Source: Bradyrhizobium sp. Arg816
GTDB lineage: Bacteria > Pseudomonadota > Alphaproteobacteria > Rhizobiales > Xanthobacteraceae
Length of the DNA: 64,000 nt
Reading direction: 5' to 3'
Assembly (NCBI RefSeq): GCF_029989365.1
Contig: NZ_JAPRAQ010000013.1
Location: 153,293-217,292 of the forward strand
A program made the translations under genes and the position numbers. This document shows, piece after piece, positions 43,958 through 52,119 of this stretch (its first letter is position 1; each line of letters starts with the position of its first letter). Below the pieces are notes generated by a model, which was not told where the DNA came from, did not search any database, and saw only the letters and a list, made by a program, of their open reading frames with translations.

Positions 43958-44890
43958 TCATGGCGTTGCCTTGCGTGACGAGTAGATGACGCCACCGCTG
44001 GACTCCACCACCAGACGGCCGTTCTCGTTCTTGATCTCTTCGATGCGGCCAAGCCCGGGTACCTGCTGGCCAAGCACGGCCTCGATGACGCCGTTCGGGC
44101 CTTGCAGGATCGCAATTCCCTCATAGGCCTGGCGGACCGACCAGCCCTTGACCACCTTGCGCGGCGCCGACGGAGGAACCGAACCCGTGATCTCGGGCGC
44201 GGCAACCGAGGCCATCATCGGCATCGTCTGCGAGGCCGGCTGCGAGGCGACGGCCGCCGGTGCCGGCGCTTGGGCCTGAGCCTGGGCGAGCTTGTCCAGC
44301 TTCACCGTCGAGGACGAGCTCACCCGCTCGATACGGTCGAGATTCTCGGCGAACCTGCCGAGGCGATCGTTGGTCGCCTTGCTCGACTGATCGACCGCGG
44401 TGCGCAGGCCGTCGAGATTTTCGGACACGCCCGACACCTGCTTGCGCAGCAGCGCGACAGTCTCGCGCAGATTCCTGATCTCCGTATTGGCGGCAACGTT
44501 GCTTTGGGCTGGCTGCGTGGTGAGATAGGCGATCACGCCGGTGCAGGCGCAGACCACGAGAATCGCAGCGACCGCCAATGTTGCGAGCGGCGCGACCCAA
44601 GTCGGACGCGGCGGCGGCGGCTTGGCCACTATCACGGCCGGCTTGATCACGGTCGGCGCAGGCTTCGGTATCGCCATCTTGTCGAGGCGCGCCTTGGCGC
44701 GAATGCGCTTAAGCCCCTCGAGCGCCTCTTTCGCCAGAGTTTCGTCGTTCGCCGCAGCCGACACACGCTTCGCGCTTGCAGCGGGCTTGGCCGTCTGTGT
44801 CGTGTTTGTATCGCGCGCATCCGGAGCCGGCTTCGCCGCCGCTGAAAGATCAGCGGTCGCGTTGGGACGAGCTTGTCCATCGGACAACAT
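43958..44890 (-). CDS. Hypothetical membrane-anchored coiled-coil protein
   Basis: 310 residues. An Ala/Pro-rich cytoplasmic part (residues 1-98), one transmembrane helix (ATLAVAAILVVCACTGVIAYL, about 103-123), a heptad-like region (about 135-200: IRNLRETVALLRKQVSGVSENL and similar), an Ala/Gln/Pro linker, then a C-terminal globular stretch with VVKGWSVRQAYEGIAIL. No enzymatic motif. It adjoins the flagellar region and the repeated GTTCGATC sites; a role in the cell envelope or motility is only a guess. Confidence 0.75.
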   Translation of the reverse strand: MLSDGQARPNATADLSAAAKPAPDARDTNTTQTAKPAASAKRVSAAANDETLAKEALEGLKRIRAKARLDKMAIPKPAPTVIKPAVIVAKPPPPRPTWVAPLATLAVAAILVVCACTGVIAYLTTQPAQSNVAANTEIRNLRETVALLRKQVSGVSENLDGLRTAVDQSSKATNDRLGRFAENLDRIERVSSSSTVKLDKLAQAQAQAPAPAAVASQPASQTMPMMASVAAPEITGSVPPSAPRKVVKGWSVRQAYEGIAILQGPNGVIEAVLGQQVPGLGRIEEIKNENGRLVVESSGGVIYSSRKATP

Positions 44891-44908
44891 GTGAAAATGC
44901 TCCGTTCG

Positions 44909-44924
44909 GTTCGATCTATCGAAC
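44909..44924. promoter_or_regulatory. Palindrome GTTCGAT-CT-ATCGAAC
   Basis: Perfect 7-bp inverted repeat with 2-nt centre, 19 nt upstream of the hypothetical gene at 43958-44890. The same arms recur at 45239-45271. It could be the operator of a local regulator. Confidence 0.5.
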
Positions 44925-44926
44925 GG

Positions 44927-45238
44927 TGAAGTTATTTGCCGAAGCTTGCCTGAAACGTGCGCAGCGAAAACTTTTCATCGCGCCCGATGCGACGTCGCAT
45001 GAGTCAAAGGCGTCATGGACGTGGCGAGAGTGCGACTCGAAAGACACACACTCGCCAAGATTTCGCCAAGCTGGAGTCGCCGCGCCATACATGAGTCGAA
45101 TTGTCGCACGGGGAAACACCAGCAGGAGAGTCAATCCCGGGTTGAAAACCCCATTGTGCGCATCACCCGTGGCACCGCACAAAACAGCTGTGATTACGCG
45201 GGGATGCGGAACTTTAGAAACGCTACGGTGCAAAACTA
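44927..45238. other. Lower-GC intergenic DNA with no gene recognised
   Basis: About 310 nt without a convincing reading frame, noticeably less GC-rich than the rest of the window. No RNA gene or terminator is recognised. It links the two GTTCGATC palindromes and probably holds promoters for the hypothetical gene to its left. Confidence 0.4.
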
Positions 45239-45271
45239 GTTCGATCATCAAATCAACTGATGCGATCGAAC
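45239..45271. promoter_or_regulatory. Inverted repeat GTTCGATC / GATCGAAC
   Basis: GTTCGATC (45239-45246) and GATCGAAC (45264-45271) are perfect 8-bp inverted arms separated by 17 nt. The arms match the palindrome at 44909-44924, suggesting one protein binds both. Confidence 0.5.
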
Positions 45272-45369
45272 ATACAAAGAAACAACCAGAAACGAATCAA
45301 CAGCATCAAACACGCATAGCAACCGCTTTGTTGCGCGCGCTTGATCGGAAATCGGCAATTGTTACGGTC

Positions 45370-45639
45370 CTACTCAAGTGATTCTCGCCAGTTGGCGAGG
45401 AGATCGACAGAGTTCAGGTGCGTTCGGACGCGATAAGCAAGTTGGCGCAACTGTTCTAGGTCTGTCTCAATCCGTTCCGCGGGGTGATCCGTAAGAACCC
45501 GCCGGGCCTCACGCAGTAAGCGTTCAGTATCGAGTCGAAGTAGCAGGCCTGCGCACGCAGGCACTGAATGCGTAGGGCTGCCCGCGAATATCGAAACCAT
45601 AACAACGGTTCGCGGGATGGAAATATCGTCAAACAGCAT
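45370..45639 (-). CDS. Hypothetical protein, uncertain
   Basis: An open frame of 89 residues from an internal ATG at 45639 (MLFDDISIPRTVVMV), extendable to 45741. The C-terminal half (LLREARRVLTDHPAERIETDLEQLRQLAYRV, read in two parts) looks like a genuine amphipathic helix. There is no clear Shine-Dalgarno, and the long version overlaps ftcR. It may be a small divergent partner of ftcR or a chance frame in lower-GC DNA. Confidence 0.35.
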   Translation of the reverse strand: MLFDDISIPRTVVMVSIFAGSPTHSVPACAGLLLRLDTERLLREARRVLTDHPAERIETDLEQLRQLAYRVRTHLNSVDLLANWRESLE

Positions 45640-45706
45640 GGTTGCCGAGCCGGGCATCACAACAACCATCCGGCCGCAACAAGTGCGAAACAGGGGCGAA
45701 AGACTA

Positions 45707-46477
45707 ATGTATATTATCGTTGATGATCGCGAGAGCGTCACGAACAGCTACGTTGGAGGGCTCGTTCGCGAAGGTGTATCGTCGATCGGCTTCTCCTCCG
45801 GAGAATTCTGGGACTGGTTACAATCTGCGAGTGAACCGGATCTGGCGGCGGTCGACGCCTTTCTCCTCGGGGACTGCGATGCCCGCGGAAGCCTGCCGCG
45901 GGCGATGCGCAAGCGTTCCTCGGCACCCATCATCGCCATGAGCGGCCAGAAGATGCTCAAGAACACGCTTGAGCTGTTCGAATCGGGCGTCGACGACGTC
46001 GTCCACGTGCCGATTCACCTGCGCGAGATCCTCGCCCGAACGGCCGCAATCGCGCGCCGCCGGGTGGGCGAGCTACCGAGGCCCTGCGAGACCAGGATCC
46101 AGGTCTTCTTCAACGGACGTGACCCCGAGATCGCGGGCCACGCTCTCACCCTGCCCCGCCGCGAGCTGCGCATTCTCGAATATATGGTCAGCAACCACGG
46201 CAAGTGGATCACCAAGACGCAGATCTTCAACGCGGTCTACGGCATCTTCGAGTCGACCTTCGACGAGAGTGTGATCGAGAGCCACGTCAGCAAGCTGCGC
46301 AAGAAACTCCGCGACCGCCTCGGCTTCGACGCGATCGTGGCCCGGCGCTATGTCGGATACCGCCTCAACATCCCTGCCGGCGAGACCATCGACGTGCCGA
46401 TGCAGGAACTCGACGAGGTCGGTATCCTCCTGAACAGGGCACATGCCGCCCCGGCGGCGTACCCGGCCGGAAACTGA
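45707..46477 (+). CDS. ftcR: Flagellar transcriptional regulator FtcR
   Basis: 256 residues from ATG 45707 (MYIIVDDRESVTNSYV). The receiver-like N-terminal domain (about 1-120) has VDDRES and GVDDVVHVPIHLREILART; a clear phospho-acceptor site is not obvious (ACDF-type loop reads LLGDCDARG). The OmpR-type winged helix is at about 150-230 (LTLPRRELRILEYMVSNHGKW, ESVIESHVSKLRKKLRDRLG, RRYVGYRL). FtcR/Rem activates flagellar genes in rhizobia and Brucella. It is convergent with the flagellar operon, a perfect hairpin between them. Confidence 0.93.
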   Translation: MYIIVDDRESVTNSYVGGLVREGVSSIGFSSGEFWDWLQSASEPDLAAVDAFLLGDCDARGSLPRAMRKRSSAPIIAMSGQKMLKNTLELFESGVDDVVHVPIHLREILARTAAIARRRVGELPRPCETRIQVFFNGRDPEIAGHALTLPRRELRILEYMVSNHGKWITKTQIFNAVYGIFESTFDESVIESHVSKLRKKLRDRLGFDAIVARRYVGYRLNIPAGETIDVPMQELDEVGILLNRAHAAPAAYPAGN

Positions 46478-46504
46478 CGCGGCAGGGAACCGCCACGAAA
46501 CCGA

Positions 46505-46540
46505 CAACGGCCTCTGCGGAGTACCCTTCGCAGAGGCCGT
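46505..46540. terminator. Bidirectional hairpin between ftcR and the flagellar operon
   Basis: AACGGCCTCTGCG (46505-46517) and CGCAGAGGCCGTT (46528-46540) form a perfect 13-bp stem with a 10-nt loop, in the convergent gap. Only short T-rich tails follow, so it may act with Rho or simply block read-through both ways. Confidence 0.75.
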
Positions 46541-46599
46541 TGCACTTTCAGCGGCAGGGATGGCGGAACAGCGGCCTCGCGATGCCGGCGCCGCGACAG

Positions 46600-47058
46600 C
46601 TACGGCTTCTGCTGGAATTCTTCCTTGGAAACATAGTTGAAGTCCTCGACCAGGACGTCCTGGACGACGTCGGCCTGCATCCGCTCGTTGACGCGCTGCT
46701 TGATGGCCGTCGTGAGGATGGAAAGGTCGTAGCGGGCGAGCTTCCTGAAATCGAGGCGGTCGTCGGCATAAATCCTGCGGAACGCCTCGTCGACGACGAA
46801 CGGCTCCGGCGGGACGTTGAGCTGGTGCATGGTCCGCGCCTCAACAGTGTAGACGAAGCGCGCCACGATGTAGCCCTGCACGCTCCCGCCCTCCACCATT
46901 GGCACGCTCAGCGCCCGCGTCTTCTGGTATTGAAGGCCGTCGAGATATTCGTCCTTCGCCGGCAGCAGGCTGCCGTTTTCCTTCCAATAGGCCACGGCAT
47001 AGCTCGTGCCCGCGGTGAGGATGCATACCCAGAGCCCGGCCAGCACGAGTCTGATCAT
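46600..47058 (-). CDS. Small membrane/periplasmic protein of the rhizobial flagellar operon
   Basis: 152 residues. An N-terminal hydrophobic helix (RLVLAGLWVCILTAGTSYAV) anchors or exports it. The rest has no enzymatic motif; VEARTMHQLNVPPEPFVVDEAF near residue 75 and DFRKLARYDLSILTTAIKQR are conserved-looking, and the general pattern (short periplasmic domain after one helix) recalls FliL. It is the last gene of the flagellar run, its start overlapping the flgN-like stop (ATGA). A role in the motor is inference. Confidence 0.75.
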   Translation of the reverse strand: MIRLVLAGLWVCILTAGTSYAVAYWKENGSLLPAKDEYLDGLQYQKTRALSVPMVEGGSVQGYIVARFVYTVEARTMHQLNVPPEPFVVDEAFRRIYADDRLDFRKLARYDLSILTTAIKQRVNERMQADVVQDVLVEDFNYVSKEEFQQKP

Positions 47059-47567
47059 TTTCCGTCCTGTGCTGTGCGGCCGGTATAGGTGCCGTCCGAC
47101 TCGGCTTCCTTGATCGCCTTGACGATGATGGCCGCGACCTCGCGCACCGCATCGTAGTGCATTTCGAGGATGGAACGGTTTCGCTCGAGCTTCTCGCGCA
47201 ACCGCTGGATTTCCTCGGTGATCTCGACCTCGTTGCCGAGATGCATCCGTGCCCGCATCAAGCGGACGAATTCGAGCATGCTCCGGCTCTTCCGGGCACT
47301 GAAGTCGTCGAAATCGATCTTCTTGCCCGTCGCGAGCGCGACCGTCTCCTCTTCGACGATGTTCTCAAGCCGGCGGATCGCAGACAGCAGGCCACTCACC
47401 TCGTCCGATCTCGCCGCGTCGGTGCCGTCGTTCTCCACGTCACTGCCGAGATTCGGCAGCAGCGCGGGCAAGAACGCATCGCCTGCTGCCGCTTCCAACG
47501 TCATCGCCTCGGCGTCCACGACCGGCTGCTCCACCACCAGGACCGCCGCACCTTCTTGTGCTTGCAT
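47055..47567 (-). CDS. FlgN-like flagellar export chaperone (tentative)
   Basis: 170 residues from ATG 47567. After a low-complexity first 55 residues, the protein is almost all alpha-helical: LLSAIRRLENIVEEETVALATG (helix with the FlgN-type E-E/G arrangement), ARKSRSMLEFVRLMRARM, then EITEEIQRLREKLERNRSIL and YDAVREVAAIIVKAIKEAES. FlgN chaperones FlgK and FlgL for export, and both are encoded in this operon. The assignment is from helical pattern and place; a FliT-like or unrelated helper is possible. Confidence 0.65.
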   Translation of the reverse strand: MQAQEGAAVLVVEQPVVDAEAMTLEAAAGDAFLPALLPNLGSDVENDGTDAARSDEVSGLLSAIRRLENIVEEETVALATGKKIDFDDFSARKSRSMLEFVRLMRARMHLGNEVEITEEIQRLREKLERNRSILEMHYDAVREVAAIIVKAIKEAESDGTYTGRTAQDGK

Positions 47568-47606
47568 AGGAAATTCACCCCTCAACTTCTGTCACCCATT
47601 CCCGGA

Positions 47607-48092
47607 TCATGATCCGGTCTTTTCCGTAACGCCGGGCCCCGCCGGTTGCGCAGCGGCGAGTTGCTTGGCAATGCCAATGCCCTTGCCCTTTGCCAGCTGA
47701 GCACCAAGCTGCTCCGCCAGCATCGACTTCCAGACGCCGCCAGCCGTGCCCTTGCCGAAGACTTCCTCCGATTCCTTCGGCAGCATCGTCTCGACGAAGG
47801 TCTGGAGAATGAACGCCTCGAACTTCCGGTACACCTCGCCGGATGCGGGCGCCTTGATCACCCGCACCGGCGGCCCGTTCACCGCGCCCGACTGCTGCGC
47901 TTCGGCAGCCTGCGCCGCGGATTGATCGGCAGTCGCCGCCTTGGCCTTGCCGACCTCCGCGTCCATCGTGGCGGCGAAATCGGCGTCCGACGATTTGAGC
48001 GCATCGAGCTTCGCGGTCGCCGCCCGCTGCGTCACGGGGTCGGCGGCATCGAGGACATCGAGAACGAGGTCGGGCGTCGCTGTCACGATCAT
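47607..48092 (-). CDS. flgJ: Rod-binding protein, FlgJ N-terminal domain type
   Basis: 161 residues from ATG 48092, overlapping the preceding stop (ATGA); the much longer frame upstream is a shadow of fliR. The FlgJ rod-binding segment is at about residues 85-150: YRKFEAFILQTFVETMLPKE, then VFGKGTAGGVWKSMLAEQLG. Unlike enterobacterial FlgJ, there is no C-terminal muramidase domain; a separate lytic transglycosylase is encoded at 56835-57416. Rod-cap/scaffold role in the periplasm. Confidence 0.85.
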   Translation of the reverse strand: MIVTATPDLVLDVLDAADPVTQRAATAKLDALKSSDADFAATMDAEVGKAKAATADQSAAQAAEAQQSGAVNGPPVRVIKAPASGEVYRKFEAFILQTFVETMLPKESEEVFGKGTAGGVWKSMLAEQLGAQLAKGKGIGIAKQLAAAQPAGPGVTEKTGS

Positions 48093-48508
48093 ATCTTGTT
48101 CCGGCTGGCTGGCCGTGGCGTCCAGTCGCGCACGGCGGGGCTTATTCCCGTCATCTCTTCGAGCGAGCGCGCCTCCGCGTCGCGAAGCTTGTCTGCGAGC
48201 GCGGCCTTCGCGACCTGCTCGAGCTGTTTCACACGGCGGGTCTCCGCGCGGACCTGGTCGAGCTGCTGCGATGCCTGCGCCTGGACCGCGCGCGCACCGG
48301 CGCTCGTCCTGTTGAGGCGCCGCGCGATCGATTCGCTCGACGACCCCGCCGGCGGCTTGCCCTCGTTGAGGGTTCCTACCAGCCATTCCTGCTCGTCCTG
48401 CAAGCTGCGCTCCTGCTGCCGCAGATGCGCGAGCTGCCATTCGGACAGCCGAAGCTGAAGCTTCACGAGCGAGACCATCCGGCCGAGCTTGTCCGCGCGC
48501 GACGTCAT
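48089..48508 (-). CDS. FliJ-like coiled-coil protein (tentative)
   Basis: 139 residues, mostly one long coiled coil (LVKLQLRLSEWQLAHLRQQE; AQASQQLDQVRAETRRVKQL), basic C-terminus. Size and helical nature fit FliJ, the export-ATPase central stalk, and every other export component here supports this, but similarity is generic. It lies 6 nt downstream of fliR and its stop overlaps the flgJ start. Confidence 0.6.
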   Translation of the reverse strand: MTSRADKLGRMVSLVKLQLRLSEWQLAHLRQQERSLQDEQEWLVGTLNEGKPPAGSSSESIARRLNRTSAGARAVQAQASQQLDQVRAETRRVKQLEQVAKAALADKLRDAEARSLEEMTGISPAVRDWTPRPASRNKI

Positions 48509-48514
48509 GACCGA

Positions 48515-49267
48515 TCACTCCGCCAGCCACGACGAGACGCCGAGCATGAATTGCGTCAGGAGCTCGTCGCTGGTGAGGTAGAGCAGCAGGAAGCCGCCGA
48601 ACAGCACGAAGGGCACCGAGATGAAATAGACCGGAATCGCCGGCGTCAGCTTGTTGATCAGGCCGACCGCGAGGTTGACGATGACCGAATAGACGATGAA
48701 GGGGCTGGTGATCCGCAGCGTCAGCACGAACGCCTCGGACAGGCGGCTGACGAGCTGGTCGAGTGCCATGCTGCCGCCGATCCTGTTGCCGGGCTGCCAG
48801 ACGTCGTAGGAGTTCATCAGCCCGCGCAAGACCTGCCAGTGCTGGTCGGTCATGAAGAACAGCGTGGTGACGGCGGCCATGATCAGCGGCACCAGGGCCG
48901 GCGCCGGATCGGTGTCGCCGACCGGCGTTCCCGGGATGTTGCTCAGCCCGATCGCGCTCGCCATCACGGTCGCCATGGTCTGCAGCGCGAGGAAGAACAC
49001 ACGCCCGCCGAGCCCAATGACGCTGCCGACCACGAGCTCGGAGCAGATCAGGAGCGCAAGCGTCAGCGGCGCGGCGTTGTCGGTGAGAGGTTTCAGGACC
49101 GAGATCAGGATCGGCGTCAGCGCAAACGTCGTGACGAGCGCGACGAACAGGCGAACCTGGGCCGGAACGTTGACGCTGGAATAGCCGGGCACGAGCATCA
49201 GGCAGGCGCCGATGCGGCAGAACACGATGAACGTGACCAGCACGCTGTCGGCCAGGCCGCTGATCAC
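48515..49267 (-). CDS. fliR: Flagellar export gate protein FliR
   Basis: 250 residues from GTG 49267, whose GTGA overlaps the flhA stop. About six hydrophobic helices; VFCRIGACLMLVPGYSS near residue 15, GLGGRVFFLALQTMATVMAS near 95 and the conserved PVPVYFISVPF-like AIPVYFISVPFVLFGGF near 215. FliR forms the core gate with FliP and FliQ; fliP is not in the window. Confidence 0.93.
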   Translation of the reverse strand: MISGLADSVLVTFIVFCRIGACLMLVPGYSSVNVPAQVRLFVALVTTFALTPILISVLKPLTDNAAPLTLALLICSELVVGSVIGLGGRVFFLALQTMATVMASAIGLSNIPGTPVGDTDPAPALVPLIMAAVTTLFFMTDQHWQVLRGLMNSYDVWQPGNRIGGSMALDQLVSRLSEAFVLTLRITSPFIVYSVIVNLAVGLINKLTPAIPVYFISVPFVLFGGFLLLYLTSDELLTQFMLGVSSWLAE

Positions 49268-51345
49268 GATATGGCTCCCAGCGCCCTGATCTCGGCGCTG
49301 CGCGCGACCTCGACATGCGACAGGACCGGCAAGGTCGGGAACACCCGCTCCAGGATCATCCGGACATAGGGGCGGGCTTCCGGGGTCACCGCCAGAACCA
49401 CGCTGGTGCCGTTCTCGGTGAATTTGCGGATCGCGGCGCTGGCTTCGGTTGCGAACTGCTCGATCAGGCGAGGATCGGCGTCGAATTCGAAGACTTCGCC
49501 CTTGGCGTCGCGCTTCAGGCTCTGGTGGAACGCCAGGTCCCAGCGATTGCCGAGGCGGACGACGTTCAGCACACCGTTGTCGGAAAGGTCGCCGCAGATC
49601 TGCTGGGCAAGTCGCGTCCGCACATGCTCCGCGACCTGCTCGGAGCGCCGCACATGCGGTGCGATCTCGGCAATGGCCTCCAGGATCAAATGGAGGTTGC
49701 GGATCGACACGCGCTCGGCCAGCAGGATCTTCAGGATCGCCAGCAGGCCCGAATAGGAGATCTGCGACGGGCAGAGATCCTCGACCAGGCGCTTGTATTC
49801 GGGATCGAGACGGTCGAGCAGCCCGCGCATGTCCTTGTACGACAGCAGCTGCGCGAGATTTGCCCTGAGCACTTCGCTCAAGTGCGTGAGCAGCACCGAC
49901 AGGTTGTCGACCGGCTTGCAGCCCTGACGCTTGACCTCGTCGGTGAAAGCTTCCGTTACCCACAGCGCCTTCATGCCGAAAGCGGGTTCGATCACCTCTT
50001 CGCCGGGCACGTCGGGCTTGCCGTCCTTGTCGACCAGCACCAGCACCTCGCCGAGCCGCAGCTCGCCCTGGGCGATACGCGTGTCATGGATCCGGATCTG
50101 GTATCCCTTGGGATCGATCGACAGATTGTCGCTGAGCTTGATCTCCGGAATGACGAAGCCGTATTGCTTGGCAAACTTCTTGCGGAGCTTGCTGACCCGG
50201 TGCGCAAGCTCGGTGCGCGAGCCCAGCAGATGGACCGACAGATGGCTGCCGAGCGACAGCTCGATCTCTGCGGTCTTGAGCGATTCCTTGACGGATTCCT
50301 TGGCATCGGCCTGGGCCCGCTCGTCGGCCTTGCGCGCATCCTCTTTCCGCTCCCGCGCCGCCTGCCGCCTCGGCAACGAATAGCCGACGAAGGCCATGAC
50401 GCCGCCGAGCAGGAAGAAGGGTGCCATCGGCAGCCCCGGCATCAGGGCGAGCACGAACATCATCAACGCGGCGGCCGACACCGCGCGCGGGTAGCCGCTG
50501 AGCTGGCGCAGCACCGCCTGTTCCGCCGAGCCCCTGGTGCCGCCCTTCGAGACCAGCAGGCCCGCCGACAGCGACACGATGAGAGCCGGCATCTGCGATA
50601 CCAGACCGTCGCCGACGGAGAGCTTCGTGTAGACGTCGGCGGCGCGTGCCAGCGTCAGCCCGTGATGCGTCACGCCGATGATGATGCCGCCGAAGATGTT
50701 GATCGCCGTGATGAGCAGGCCGGCGATTGCGTCGCCGCGGACGAACTTCGAAGCACCGTCCATTGCACCGAAGAACGCGCTCTCCTCTTCGAGCTCGCGG
50801 CGCCGGCGCTGGGCCTCCTTGTCATCGATGAGGCCCGCGGAAAGGTCAGCGTCGATCGCCATCTGCTTGCCCGGGATGGCGTCCAGGGTGAAGCGGGCGC
50901 CGACTTCGGCGATACGCGTTGCACCCTTGGTGATCACGACGAAATTCACCGTCACCAGGATCGCGAAGATGATCAGACCGATGACGAAGTCGCCGCCCAT
51001 GACGAACTTCGAGAAGCCGGCAACGACGTGACCCGCGGCTTGTTCGCCCTCCCCGCCCCGCGACAGGATCAGACGGGTGGTCGCAACGTTGAGCGCCAGC
51101 CGCAGGATCGTCGCGATCAGCAGCACGGTCGGGAAGGCGGAGAAGTCGAGCGGCCGCTGGATCCACAGCGCGACCATCAGGATCAGCGCGGACAGCGCGA
51201 TCGAGAAGGCGAGGCCGAGGTCGATCAGGATCGGCGGTATGGGCAGGAACAGGATCGTGAGCATGGCCACGATACCGCCCGCGAAAAAGGCGTCGGCCCC
51301 AAATCGTCGCGGGGTCGGCAGGCTAGCAGCTAATGTATCGGCCAT
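49264..51345 (-). CDS. flhA: Flagellar biosynthesis protein FlhA
   Basis: 693 residues, typical. Eight hydrophobic helices in the first ~330 residues, with the conserved FHIPEP-type loop region FTLDAIPGKQMAIDADLSAG near residue 150 and the cytoplasmic domain from about residue 345. FlhA is the major export-gate protein that docks chaperone-substrate complexes. It is 76 nt downstream of fliQ on the same strand and overlaps fliR by 4 nt. Confidence 0.96.
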   Translation of the reverse strand: MADTLAASLPTPRRFGADAFFAGGIVAMLTILFLPIPPILIDLGLAFSIALSALILMVALWIQRPLDFSAFPTVLLIATILRLALNVATTRLILSRGGEGEQAAGHVVAGFSKFVMGGDFVIGLIIFAILVTVNFVVITKGATRIAEVGARFTLDAIPGKQMAIDADLSAGLIDDKEAQRRRRELEEESAFFGAMDGASKFVRGDAIAGLLITAINIFGGIIIGVTHHGLTLARAADVYTKLSVGDGLVSQMPALIVSLSAGLLVSKGGTRGSAEQAVLRQLSGYPRAVSAAALMMFVLALMPGLPMAPFFLLGGVMAFVGYSLPRRQAARERKEDARKADERAQADAKESVKESLKTAEIELSLGSHLSVHLLGSRTELAHRVSKLRKKFAKQYGFVIPEIKLSDNLSIDPKGYQIRIHDTRIAQGELRLGEVLVLVDKDGKPDVPGEEVIEPAFGMKALWVTEAFTDEVKRQGCKPVDNLSVLLTHLSEVLRANLAQLLSYKDMRGLLDRLDPEYKRLVEDLCPSQISYSGLLAILKILLAERVSIRNLHLILEAIAEIAPHVRRSEQVAEHVRTRLAQQICGDLSDNGVLNVVRLGNRWDLAFHQSLKRDAKGEVFEFDADPRLIEQFATEASAAIRKFTENGTSVVLAVTPEARPYVRMILERVFPTLPVLSHVEVARSAEIRALGAIS

Positions 51346-51421
51346 GGGTCACCGGCAGAGGGTCCGCCCCGCAATCTGCCGTGCAAAGCTTACGCGAGGG
51401 TGGTGGCCGGGCTCTCGCAGA

Positions 51422-51688
51422 TCAGAAGCCGTGCTCGATCCGCGAATAGACCATCTCGGTGAAGGTGGAGAGATGGGCGCCGATGAAGGAGCCGGAAACG
51501 GCAACGACCAGGAGGATGACGATGATCTTCGGCACGAAGGTCAGTGTCACCTCCTGGACCTGGGTCAGCGCCTGGATCAGCGCAATGGCGGTGCCGACCA
51601 GCATCGCGGCGCCGACGGCGGGGCCGGAGGCGACGATGATGGTCCAGATCGCCGCCTGGACGATGTCGAGGGCGTCCCGCTCGTTCAT
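51422..51688 (-). CDS. fliQ: Flagellar export gate protein FliQ
   Basis: 88 residues, two transmembrane helices (TIIVASGPAVGAAMLVGTAI and FVPKIIVILLVVAVSGSFIG) with IQALTQVQEVTLTFVPK between, the family signature. Its ATG overlaps the flgD stop (ATGA). Confidence 0.94.
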   Translation of the reverse strand: MNERDALDIVQAAIWTIIVASGPAVGAAMLVGTAIALIQALTQVQEVTLTFVPKIIVILLVVAVSGSFIGAHLSTFTEMVYSRIEHGF

Positions 51689-52104
51689 GACTGGCTGATC
51701 GTAAGCCCGGGCCCGACCGCGACCTTCGTGCCGTTCTCGAGGGTTGCGACGGAGCCGTCGCTGTTGATGGAGATCGAAGCGACCTTGCCGCTGAAGGTTG
51801 CGCCGGTCGCGTCGGTGAAGCTGACGGTCTTTCCGATCAGCCCGTTGGCCTGCGACAGCGACTGCGAAGACAGCAGCGCATCCAGCTTCGAATTGGTCTG
51901 CATGGCCTGCTCGACCGTCGAGAGCTGCGCGAACTGGCTCATGTACTGCGAGGTATCCATCGGATTGGTCGGATCCTGGTTCTTCATCTCGGCGACGAGG
52001 AGCTGAAGAAAGGTATTGTAGTCGACGGTGTTGCTCGCCGTGTTCTTCGTGGAATCGGTCGTATTGGACTTGCTGGTGCTGTCGGTCGCGCTGGTGACGT
52101 TCAT
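51685..52104 (-). CDS. flgD: Hook-capping protein FlgD
   Basis: 139 residues, short as in other rhizobia. A Ser/Thr-rich start is followed by the FlgD signature YNTFLQLLVAEMKNQDPTNP and MDTSQYMSQFAQLSTVEQ at about residues 29-65. It caps the growing hook. Located between flbT and fliQ. Confidence 0.94.
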   Translation of the reverse strand: MNVTSATDSTSKSNTTDSTKNTASNTVDYNTFLQLLVAEMKNQDPTNPMDTSQYMSQFAQLSTVEQAMQTNSKLDALLSSQSLSQANGLIGKTVSFTDATGATFSGKVASISINSDGSVATLENGTKVAVGPGLTISQS

Positions 52105-52119
52105 GTAGCCTCTCCGCTG

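Noticed and set aside
45617..45706. N-terminal extension of FtcR by 30 residues
   Set aside because: The receiver-like fold starts at MYIIVDD (45707); the extension has no domain and overlaps the intergenic region.
47607..49316. A 569-codon minus-strand frame that could be read as one large protein
   Set aside because: Only the last 161 codons (flgJ) have family similarity; the rest overlaps fliR and the fliJ-like gene in another frame.
49315..51333. Plus-strand open frame of 672 codons opposite flhA
   Set aside because: Exact shadow of flhA; no recognisable domain.
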